DNA of 64,000 nt from CAZIFG01 sp964539135. GTDB taxonomy: Bacteria; Margulisbacteria; Marinamargulisbacteria; GCA-2716485; CAZIFG01. Below the pieces are notes generated by a model. The model was given only the letters and a program-made list of their open reading frames with translations, ran no database searches and was not told the origin of the DNA. Below are positions 19,004 to 27,009 of the stretch, piece by piece. The stretch covers positions 1-64,000 of the forward strand of contig CAZIFG010000009.1 of NCBI GenBank assembly GCA_964539135.1, in the 5' to 3' direction. Numbering within the stretch: position 1 is the first letter of the stretch; each line of letters begins with the position of its first letter. A program made the translations under genes and the position numbers.

Positions 19004-20218
19004 ATGTATAAAAAGCCGGAACTCCTTGCGCCTGCAGGTAATCTTGAAAAATGTAAAATTGCCTTAACCTATGGCGCTGATGCTGTTTATATTGGCGGGC
19101 ATGTTTTTGGACTGAGAAAATATGCGGATAATTTTACCACTTCTCAAATGAAAGCCGCAATTGATTTTGCCAATGATAGTGGTAAAAAAGTGTATGTGGT
19201 GCTTAATGGTTTTGCCCACACTTCTGATATGAAAGGGTTGAGTGATTATCTTGCTTCTTTGGAAGTGCTCCAACCTCATGCCCTCATTATTTCAGATATG
19301 GGGGTTTTTCAACGGGCAAAAGCAGAAACGACGATTCCTCTGCATGTGAGTACTCAGGCCAGTGTTACCAATGCATATGGGTGTAAATTCTGGAAAGAGG
19401 CTGGCGCAGAACGGGTGATTTTAGCCCGAGAAGTGTCTTTGTCCGATTGTGCGCGTATTAAGTCTCAGTTGGACGTAGATCTTGAAATTTTTATTCATGG
19501 CGCCATGTGTGCCAGTTATTCGGGAAAATGTGTGATTTCCAATTACACCGCAGGACGTGATTCTAATCGAGGCGGGTGTGTTCAAAGTTGCCGTCATGAA
19601 TATGAGCTTATAGATCCTATTACTAAGACTGTTTTGGATAAGGCCCATGTCATGAATGCCAAAGATTTAATGGGACTTGAAACCTTGCCTGAAATCATGC
19701 GCATTGGCATTGACAGTGTCAAAGTAGAGGGGCGTATGAAATCAAATCTTTATACTGCAAATATTGCGGCTTGTTATAGACAGGCTATTGATGCGACTTA
19801 CGATTTTTTAACTCAAGATCAAAACGATTATGCAGAACTCTATCGGTTGTATGATACCTTAACACATAATCTAGAAGATGTGTCTAATCGTCAGTTTTCT
19901 ACTGGGGGCCTTTTAGAGCGGCCTGTTTCACATTCTATTAATGATGCTTTTGATGCCTATGAAAAGCGTGTTGAGTTTATAGGGACAGTGCAAGCTTTTA
20001 CCTCTAAAAGAGAGTTAGTGGTTGAAGTTAAAGGCTGCTTTAAACCTGGGGACGCCTTAGAAATTTTGACCCAAGATGGCAAACGACATTCTTTTGTTCC
20101 AGACTGGATTCACACACTCCAAAATGGGGCTGTTTTAAAAACAAACCCCAGTTCTGTGGTTAAGTTACCGCCTCATTCTAAGGCGCATCTCTTAAGTATA
20201 TTGATTAAATTACTTTAA
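19004..20218 (+). CDS. Peptidase U32 family protein
   Basis: The protein of about 404 residues has U32 hallmarks: KPELLAPAGNLEKCKIALTY, GADAVYIGG, then the Cys-rich stretch GAMCASYSGKCVISNY...GGCVQSCRHEYEL and SVKVEGRMKS. Bacterial relatives include RlhA, YegQ and TrhP, which act in RNA hydroxylation, besides putative collagenases; RNA modification is the likelier role. Start chosen at MYKKPEL because a TATAAT box sits just upstream. It is convergent with the USP-UIM gene (10-bp gap). Confidence 0.85.
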   Translation: MYKKPELLAPAGNLEKCKIALTYGADAVYIGGHVFGLRKYADNFTTSQMKAAIDFANDSGKKVYVVLNGFAHTSDMKGLSDYLASLEVLQPHALIISDMGVFQRAKAETTIPLHVSTQASVTNAYGCKFWKEAGAERVILAREVSLSDCARIKSQLDVDLEIFIHGAMCASYSGKCVISNYTAGRDSNRGGCVQSCRHEYELIDPITKTVLDKAHVMNAKDLMGLETLPEIMRIGIDSVKVEGRMKSNLYTANIAACYRQAIDATYDFLTQDQNDYAELYRLYDTLTHNLEDVSNRQFSTGGLLERPVSHSINDAFDAYEKRVEFIGTVQAFTSKRELVVEVKGCFKPGDALEILTQDGKRHSFVPDWIHTLQNGAVLKTNPSSVVKLPPHSKAHLLSILIKLL

Positions 20219-20228
20219 TCCTTCTGGC

Positions 20229-23200
20229 CTATGCGGTTTTTTGTAGTGATAGTGCTATAGCAGCTGCTAATTCTGCTTCTTCTGCTGCTAATCGTGCGCG
20301 TTCTGCTTCTTCCAAAAATACCCGATGTGTTCCTTCTAGTACTTCCAGTCTATTAGGAGCTGATGCCAATGTTTGTTCTGCTTCTGTTAAACGAGTCATT
20401 TCTTGGAGGGCCTTATCTAATCCGGAGAGATGTTCTTCCTCCGTTTCCATGGCTGAATCTTCCATTATAGGTGTATTTAGGATTCCGTATTCTCCTGCGA
20501 AGGCTAAGATAGGTAAGAATAATTGATCATTTTCTTCTAAAAACAACTGTTTTAATTTTAGACTTAAAGCTTCTTTAGTAAGTCCTTTTAATTCTAAAGC
20601 AGCCCCTAGAAACTCATCTTGTGATAATAAATATAATAATTGACCCGCACCTTTAAAGTTTTTCGCTTTTACCATTTGAATGAGATTGATTGTATAATAC
20701 ATCATTCGGATACAGGTCCCATTGTTATTATATTCTGATCTTGTCATGGGGTCGCTTATTTCCCCAATTGAAACCATCATATGATTTTCGGTTGGTATTA
20801 ATGTGCCCAATATTCTTTTTGCTTCTCTTATGGCAAGGATATTTATGGTTTCAAGATAGGTCATATCTCCCCATTCATTACGCTTAATTTTTTCTGCTGT
20901 AATGTCTTTTAATGTTTTACCAAATAGGGCCCTTTCTTTTAAGTTTTGAAATTCGCGTAATGCAATTTCGATGGCTATCGCTTTTTTTAAATTATCGTCT
21001 GTTTCCCATAGGGGCCAGCCCCCTAATAGGGCTCTCCATGTATCTACTTCATACCTCTCATCTTCAGATACAAAGTCATACTTACCTTTTACTCTGCTAT
21101 TTATATGACTTTGATAATCTCTAATTTTTGCTTCGAGTAAGGCTAGCCTGGATGTTTCTTCTTCTGTTCTTAACAGGGTTATTTCTGCCTCCAATGCAAT
21201 TTGCGTTTCTTTCGTGATCACGCCCCAAGAGACCAATCGTCGAATACGCTCTTCAATGCGCTGATCTATACCTGTTTCTAAAACCCATCTAGTATCTGAT
21301 GCGCTTGCTTCAGCAACATAGGCGGCTCCTAATAACTCCATAATGCTTTTATCACTATAGATTTTTTCCTCTTGATTTTTTTCGATATAATTTTTTATTT
21401 TTAGAAGTATCGTCTTTAAATTTGCGCCTGAAAGCGATAAAATCGTTTTCATAATATGCCCAAATTGATCTTTATTGAGATGAGGACTAAATATTGCGCA
21501 TATTTCATTTAAAAAATGACCTTTTGACTGACCTTCATTCCAAGAAAAATTTATCAGTAATAAAATCGCAAGTTCCGCGATAGTTTCTGGACGGGTGTCT
21601 GTTTTTGAGGCGAAGACTGCTTCAATTTTTTGAGCATAATATGCGCGTCTTAACGCTTTTATAAATTCAAAACCATGGACATGTTTGTATTTTAAAGCTA
21701 AGCCTTCATGTCTTATCATAAAGCTTGGGAGTGTTTCGCCCTCTATGAACAAAATTCCCTCTAATCTTATCACTTCTGCTGCAGCTGGTCTTGAGGAGGC
21801 TACTGTTTCAGGGAGGGGGCGTGGGAGTGGATATGCACTTCTTTCATGTGTTAACGTTATCATGATAGTGCCTTTTGTATCTCTAAGTGCCTTTTGAATT
21901 TGTGCTGTATCATGGATTTCAGCATGATGATCATTGTGTCCATTTCTGTGTTGCCATAAACCATTACCGAAGTATTCATAAGATTGCCAGTGTCCTGGTG
22001 TATGCAATGAAATAACAGCAGGGTAGTAAGTCAACCCGGCTATCATAATTGTAGCGTTAGGATTAATGTTGCCGTACTGTTTTGGACGATCGTCCATCGT
22101 TGCACTTAATGTCGCTGCTGTACATAATGACCTTCCTTTATATTTGAGCCCTCTTATTTCATCTACTAAACTGCCAACTGTTACACTTCTCGCGTCTTTA
22201 AAGGTGTCTATATTCGCCATGATCTTTGTAACCGCTTCTATAGATTCTCTCATTTTGAATGTAATGATATTATCTGTCCCTAAGAGCGCATTTATATCTC
22301 CCATTATCCTATCTATATTTAGCGACGCCGGCTTTATCGTATCTGTATCCACCATATCGTCTAATAGCCCCATTATTGCTGTTTGGATATCCTCATCATA
22401 CTTTTCTGTTTTAAGATCAGCCTTTATTGCCCCTTTGGTATAACACTTTGCCAGTAACTCTTCCCATGGACATAAATCTCTATACATCTGGATTTTTTCG
22501 GACAATAATGCGCCACTGGATGTTTTTAATGTCGGGAAATATAGGACTAGCTTTTTTAAAATGGGCATGATCACTCTTAAGAGTTTTATAGGGTTGTAAT
22601 TAATATCGCTTATAGGTGTGGCTATAAGCGATTTTGATCTTTCGTTTTCGGGATCTAAATTGGTATATTCTTCACTGATATCCTTGCCATCTTTATCATA
22701 TCTTAAATCGATTCGAGTGTCAGGTATAAACGTTCTTAATAATCGTTCATCGTGTTCAGGGGATTTAAATGCCTGTGAGACTAAATCTCTTGTTCTAAAG
22801 GCATTTTCTGATATGTTAATTACAGCGGGTGGGCATGTTGGATTTAAGTACCATTTATATCTATAATGTGTTACTCCAGACTTCGAGAAACCGGGATCTT
22901 GTGCTCGGATTAACGGTATAATATCTTCAAAGGTGGTTAACTTATCTCCTAATTGATGTATCCTAAACAACTCAACAGCTAGGCTGATTGGGACTCGAGA
23001 ATCTCTGGAATATTGTTCACTTCCGTCTTTTTCTACTTCCCACTCCCCTTCATTTATAGACTTTTCTCCAAATAGTCTATAGCTCAGAGGTACATCCTTT
23101 CCTGCCTGGTCTGGACGAATCCCCTGTTCGAATTCTTCTATAAGTGTAATAAGGCAGGCCTCCATTTCTCTGGAATCATATTGAGCCCCTTCCCTAAGTC

Positions 23201-24332
23201 CTTTGTCCGAAGTGTGCGCAAAAATAATCTGTCTTACCTCATTAATATGCGCTTCTGGATTTTGTGTAAATAAATATAAGGTCTCCATTTCTGCTAGTGT
23301 TAGATGTGGATGGCCTCTATCCACCAACATGGCTATTCTTGCTCTTGTACTTTCTAAGTTTGCGCCTGTAGCATTATGATAGGTGTTTTGTATAAATGAA
23401 AATATGGCTTTTTGTATGTGGGGATGTGACCATCTGGTTAACAAGGCTCTAAACCAACAATCATTTCCTATTTTTTTTCTGTTTAATGAGACAAGCTCTA
23501 TGCCTCGTGTTGTTTGAATATAAGGTCTTAAAAGAGGGGCTGTTTCACTTCTTTCTGTTGATATTTGATGTACAACACTTATGGTGCGATGTGGGTCTCT
23601 TTCTAAAATTTCATAAACCTGTGCGCTTGTCATATCTCTTTTGATGGGCATTGCACGATCGCCCCAATAGTGCATCCATAATCCATTTGCACTTCTTTCA
23701 AAAAATTGAATGGGTCTATCATTGTTACAATGTTGAAAAATGACGAGAGGGGTTCTGTCTTCAACTGAGTTAAAAATGGCGTCTGGATTTAATTCTACGG
23801 ACTCAATGCTATAGGGGGCGGTGTCTCCTTCCATGCGTCTCCGCTTTCCCTTAACGCCTGTCGCTTCGGGGGCTAATGATGTGGTTTCCATTCTGGATTC
23901 TATGTCTCTACTTATTTCGTCTAATATATATTTTTTTATCGTTTGATAAATTAAAAATGGTGTTTCTGATATGCTTTCAAATAGTTGCGCTTTTGAGGGA
24001 GTCATCTCAATACATATACATAGACATAGTTCTTTTAGCGCTTCTATGTCGCTTATGTCAGGCGTATCTTGAGTTAAAAATTGTAAGAGGGCTCTTTTAT
24101 CTTGATCTAAATATAATAGGTCGGAACTTGTCTTCATAGAAGATGTTGCTGTTAACAATTCAGATTTAATGAAAGGGTTTTCTAAAAGTTTTAAAAGTAC
24201 TATAAACCAATTGTCCTGAATTTGTAGATCATTAAGTTCAGCGTCTGTTATTCCTTTAGCGTAACATGCAGCAGCTAGTCGAGTTCCTATTATTGTCACA
24301 TCTATTTTCTTTGAGCTTACTATTTTTTTCAT
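20229..24332 (-). CDS. Giant USP-like deubiquitinase candidate with C-terminal ubiquitin-interacting motif
   Basis: This 1367-residue protein carries eukaryote-type USP boxes. IGNDCWFRALL (residues 288-298) matches the Cys box GNTCYxNxxLQ, with Cys292 as the candidate nucleophile. YDSREMEACLITLIEEF (385-401) sits where QQDAHEFL is expected. HTPGHWQSYEYFGNGLWQH (777-795) matches the His box, with His781 and Asn797 as triad candidates. Residues ~35-255 look like a decayed copy of the same layout: DNWFIVLLKLL lacks the Cys, and FERSANGLWMHYWGD lacks the His. The last residues, EEAELAAAIALSLQ (1351-1364), fit a ubiquitin-interacting motif (Leu1355, Ala1358, Ser1362). No signal peptide or membrane segment is seen; the ~500 residues before the tail are mostly helical and unknown. 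GAGAGGG lies 6 bases before the ATG. Ubiquitin removal from host proteins is inferred, not shown. Confidence 0.75.
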   Translation of the reverse strand: MKKIVSSKKIDVTIIGTRLAAACYAKGITDAELNDLQIQDNWFIVLLKLLENPFIKSELLTATSSMKTSSDLLYLDQDKRALLQFLTQDTPDISDIEALKELCLCICIEMTPSKAQLFESISETPFLIYQTIKKYILDEISRDIESRMETTSLAPEATGVKGKRRRMEGDTAPYSIESVELNPDAIFNSVEDRTPLVIFQHCNNDRPIQFFERSANGLWMHYWGDRAMPIKRDMTSAQVYEILERDPHRTISVVHQISTERSETAPLLRPYIQTTRGIELVSLNRKKIGNDCWFRALLTRWSHPHIQKAIFSFIQNTYHNATGANLESTRARIAMLVDRGHPHLTLAEMETLYLFTQNPEAHINEVRQIIFAHTSDKGLREGAQYDSREMEACLITLIEEFEQGIRPDQAGKDVPLSYRLFGEKSINEGEWEVEKDGSEQYSRDSRVPISLAVELFRIHQLGDKLTTFEDIIPLIRAQDPGFSKSGVTHYRYKWYLNPTCPPAVINISENAFRTRDLVSQAFKSPEHDERLLRTFIPDTRIDLRYDKDGKDISEEYTNLDPENERSKSLIATPISDINYNPIKLLRVIMPILKKLVLYFPTLKTSSGALLSEKIQMYRDLCPWEELLAKCYTKGAIKADLKTEKYDEDIQTAIMGLLDDMVDTDTIKPASLNIDRIMGDINALLGTDNIITFKMRESIEAVTKIMANIDTFKDARSVTVGSLVDEIRGLKYKGRSLCTAATLSATMDDRPKQYGNINPNATIMIAGLTYYPAVISLHTPGHWQSYEYFGNGLWQHRNGHNDHHAEIHDTAQIQKALRDTKGTIMITLTHERSAYPLPRPLPETVASSRPAAAEVIRLEGILFIEGETLPSFMIRHEGLALKYKHVHGFEFIKALRRAYYAQKIEAVFASKTDTRPETIAELAILLLINFSWNEGQSKGHFLNEICAIFSPHLNKDQFGHIMKTILSLSGANLKTILLKIKNYIEKNQEEKIYSDKSIMELLGAAYVAEASASDTRWVLETGIDQRIEERIRRLVSWGVITKETQIALEAEITLLRTEEETSRLALLEAKIRDYQSHINSRVKGKYDFVSEDERYEVDTWRALLGGWPLWETDDNLKKAIAIEIALREFQNLKERALFGKTLKDITAEKIKRNEWGDMTYLETINILAIREAKRILGTLIPTENHMMVSIGEISDPMTRSEYNNNGTCIRMMYYTINLIQMVKAKNFKGAGQLLYLLSQDEFLGAALELKGLTKEALSLKLKQLFLEENDQLFLPILAFAGEYGILNTPIMEDSAMETEEEHLSGLDKALQEMTRLTEAEQTLASAPNRLEVLEGTHRVFLEEAERARLAAEEAELAAAIALSLQKTA
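20241..20282 (-). other. Encoded ubiquitin-interacting motif (UIM)
   Basis: These 14 codons encode EEAELAAAIALSLQ. The UIM consensus is an acidic start, a large hydrophobic, two spacers, Ala, three spacers, Ser. Here Leu1355, Ala1358 and Ser1362 fall exactly at those spacings after the Glu-rich start. Confidence 0.7.
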
Positions 24333-24351
24333 TTTTACCCTCTCAAATTTT

Positions 24352-24369
24352 ATGGTATAAATATACCAT
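24352..24369. promoter_or_regulatory. Inverted repeat upstream of the USP-UIM gene
   Basis: ATGGTATA-AA-TATACCAT is a perfect 8-bp inverted repeat 20 bases upstream of the ATG at 24332. It overlaps the region where the -10 of this minus-strand gene should lie (TATATT/TATACC). It could be an operator for a dimeric repressor or a chance product of AT-rich promoter DNA. Confidence 0.35.
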
Positions 24370-24461
24370 CTTTTGTCTTCTTTTGACAGCTTTTTTATTT
24401 ATTTTTTTTCATTTTCTAGTATTGGTTGGTAAGCCTCTTAAATTGGTGTATCATAATTGCC

Positions 24462-25682
24462 ATGACAAGGCCTGAGTTTATTACCTATTGCCATGATGAT
24501 CTCACCATTTCGGCTGCTATTCATGCGGGATTAAGGACTTTAATCCTAGAAGATCCTACATTTTCGCTCCGCAGTGATGCTGTAACTCTACCCTCCCAGC
24601 CTTTGTTTTCTGGATTTAAAGCGCTTGCCGAAAAGGCCCGTTTGCTTTGTCCAGATGTTATCTTATGGGCAACCTGTGATTGTGTACTTCACAACTCAGA
24701 CTTTTTAAACCTTCCACTTTTTATTATCGCACTGCAAGAGGCAAAAATTTCAACACTACTTATTCAAGATTTTGGTTTAATTGATTACTTTCATCAGCAT
24801 TTCCCCAGCGCCACACTTGTTTTCTTTCCGGATATGAGTGTTTTAAACCTTGAAAGTATTTCTTATTTTTCTCACTATTGCGCTGGTCATGTTTTGGGGA
24901 ATGAGTTGCCTTTATCTGATTTGAGTTTGATAACGCACTCTTTACCTCATGTGCAGTTTCTTTTGCAGGTTCAAGGCCCTCTTTTGATTCAATATTCTTA
25001 TAGACGCTATTTGGAAGGTCGTTTTATGACAGACTCGCCCTATTTAGATCAAACCCGATTATTGGCTCAAGATCGACAATATTCTGGGCGTCATTTTACC
25101 TTTCATGATACGCCCCACGGTCATTTTATGTTTGCGACATTTGATCGGTGTCTTTTGAAATATATTCCTGATTTGATGGGTTTAAATTTATCGTATTGGA
25201 TTATGGATTCTCGTGGAGAATCGATGGATTATTTTTCAACGGTACTTTCTGTTTATCGTGAGGCTTGTGATGCCTATTTAGACTCACCTGATGCCTATAT
25301 TTTTAACCCTCTTTGGATGAAACGTTTGGAATCTGTTTCTAGGCGTCCTCAAAAAGCGGGATTTTTTAGGGCCAATCAAACAGATCAGATTCGGGAAAAG
25401 CATCACATTCAATCTGATTTGGGGGAATGGGTCGGAACTGTTGTGGATGTTCAATCTGAAAAACGGATTACACTTCATTTGGAAGCCGATATTCGTGTTG
25501 GCGATGTTTTGGTGTTGCGCTCTCCTAGAAAAAAAGAATGCCAGATTGTGCTTTCCACCCTTTGGTCTGTAGATCAACTCCCATTGTTAGACAGTTCTGG
25601 ACATGTTTTAGTTCAAATTCCTTGGATTCCGTCTTGCGATTCCAAAGCAAGATTCTATCGGCCCCATGAATCCGCTTCATAA
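24462..25682 (+). CDS. Divergent U32-peptidase-like protein
   Basis: The ~406-residue protein keeps only parts of the U32 pattern: VQGPLLIQYSYRRYLEG, WIMDSRGESMDYFSTVLSVYREACDAYLD and RRPQKAGFFRANQTDQI, followed by a C-terminal beta domain (GEWVGTVVDVQSEKRITL...VGDVLVLRSP). The Cys cluster of the U32 gene at 19.0 kb is missing. Start set at 24462 (MTRPEFITY), 7 bases after a TATCAT -10-like box with TTGGTA 17 bases upstream. It overlaps rlmD by 17 bases and may form an RNA-modification pair with it. Confidence 0.6.
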   Translation: MTRPEFITYCHDDLTISAAIHAGLRTLILEDPTFSLRSDAVTLPSQPLFSGFKALAEKARLLCPDVILWATCDCVLHNSDFLNLPLFIIALQEAKISTLLIQDFGLIDYFHQHFPSATLVFFPDMSVLNLESISYFSHYCAGHVLGNELPLSDLSLITHSLPHVQFLLQVQGPLLIQYSYRRYLEGRFMTDSPYLDQTRLLAQDRQYSGRHFTFHDTPHGHFMFATFDRCLLKYIPDLMGLNLSYWIMDSRGESMDYFSTVLSVYREACDAYLDSPDAYIFNPLWMKRLESVSRRPQKAGFFRANQTDQIREKHHIQSDLGEWVGTVVDVQSEKRITLHLEADIRVGDVLVLRSPRKKECQIVLSTLWSVDQLPLLDSSGHVLVQIPWIPSCDSKARFYRPHESAS

Positions 25683-27009
25683 AAATCAGTCCTATAGTGC
25701 CGAAATTATCGATACTCAACCTCAAGGTAATGGGATCGCGAGGGTGTCTGGAAAATCTATTATTATTCCTTATGCGCTGTTTGGAGAAGTTGTATCCTTT
25801 AAACTCATTAAATTGACACCAAAACAGGGCATTGGTAAGTTGCTATCTGTTCAAAAGGCGTCTCCTGATCGGCATCTTCCTGCCTGCCCTATTTTTTATC
25901 GGTGTGGTGGATGTCAGCTCCAACATATGACCTATCATGCTCAATGTCAGCATAAATGGCAACATCTTAAGCGCACTTTTTCAGATTATACGGCTTTAGC
26001 GAAGGTTTCTATCTCTCCCATTGTTCCTGCGTCCGCGTCGTTTTATTATCGCAATAAGGCACAATTTTCTTTTGGAATAGAGTCTAAAACAGGTGGACTT
26101 TTATTGGGACTTTATGCTACCCATTCGAATCAGATTATTGATGCGCCTACCTGTGCCCTGCAGTCTGAAGGTATTTTGTCTGTTTATAAGCAAATTCGGT
26201 TTTTTTTCGAGTCTTGCGTTCCTTTGGTTTCTTTACTCTTTCTTCGACATCTTGTGATTCGAGAAGCCATGGGGACCTCTGATATTATGATTGCTTTTGT
26301 GTGTGAAAAAAAGGTGGATCCTTTTCTTTTTTCGGAGTTGGTGGCGCATCTGTCTTCATCGCTTTCTGTTAAGAGTATTTTAATGAATGTCAATTCAGAT
26401 TCGGGTAATACTATTTTAGGGGATGAAACGATCTGTCTTTATGGAACCCAAACACTGGCTATTAAAACCTATGGATTGACATTTAAGCTGTCTTTACATA
26501 GTTTTACGCAATCCAATCCTATGATGGCAGAAGCTATGTTTGATTTTATTACCCAAAATCGTCCTTTTGGGCCTGATGATGTGGTTTGGGATTTGTACTG
26601 TGGCATTGGTATTTTAACACTAAGCCTTTCTCGATATTGTAAAACTATTTTGGGCATTGAAATTGTTCCCGATGCCATTTCAGATGCCAGATCCAATGCT
26701 ATGGCTTCTGGCATTTTAAACGCGAGTTTTATATGCGCGGATATTTCTACATTAGATCTCCATTCTTTTGATCGGCCTCATACCATTGTTTTGGATCCCC
26801 CCCGAAAAGGATGTGAACATGCTGTTTTAGAGGCGCTTCTTGCTATTCAAGCGCCTCATTTGATTTATATTTCCTGCCATCCAGTGTCTTTAGCTCGAGA
26901 TTTAGACATCCTTGTTCAAGGCGGCTATGATATTACACGCGTTACCCCCTTTGATAATTTTTCCCAAACCCATCATCTTGAAATGGTGGTTTATCTAAAG
27001 AACGTCTGA
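25666..27009 (+). CDS. 23S rRNA (uracil-5)-methyltransferase, RlmD/RumA family
   Basis: The 447-residue SAM enzyme methylates a uridine of 23S rRNA or tRNA. An N-terminal TRAM-like domain is followed by the 4Fe-4S Cys set CPIFYRCGGCQLQHM, SAM motif DLYCGIGILTLSLS, DPPRKGC and YISCHPVSLARDL with the catalytic Cys. The specificity (RlmC, RlmD, RlmCD or TrmA) cannot be read off. Its 3' end overlaps the convergent giant gene by 19 bases. Confidence 0.9.
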   Translation: MNPLHKNQSYSAEIIDTQPQGNGIARVSGKSIIIPYALFGEVVSFKLIKLTPKQGIGKLLSVQKASPDRHLPACPIFYRCGGCQLQHMTYHAQCQHKWQHLKRTFSDYTALAKVSISPIVPASASFYYRNKAQFSFGIESKTGGLLLGLYATHSNQIIDAPTCALQSEGILSVYKQIRFFFESCVPLVSLLFLRHLVIREAMGTSDIMIAFVCEKKVDPFLFSELVAHLSSSLSVKSILMNVNSDSGNTILGDETICLYGTQTLAIKTYGLTFKLSLHSFTQSNPMMAEAMFDFITQNRPFGPDDVVWDLYCGIGILTLSLSRYCKTILGIEIVPDAISDARSNAMASGILNASFICADISTLDLHSFDRPHTIVLDPPRKGCEHAVLEALLAIQAPHLIYISCHPVSLARDLDILVQGGYDITRVTPFDNFSQTHHLEMVVYLKNV

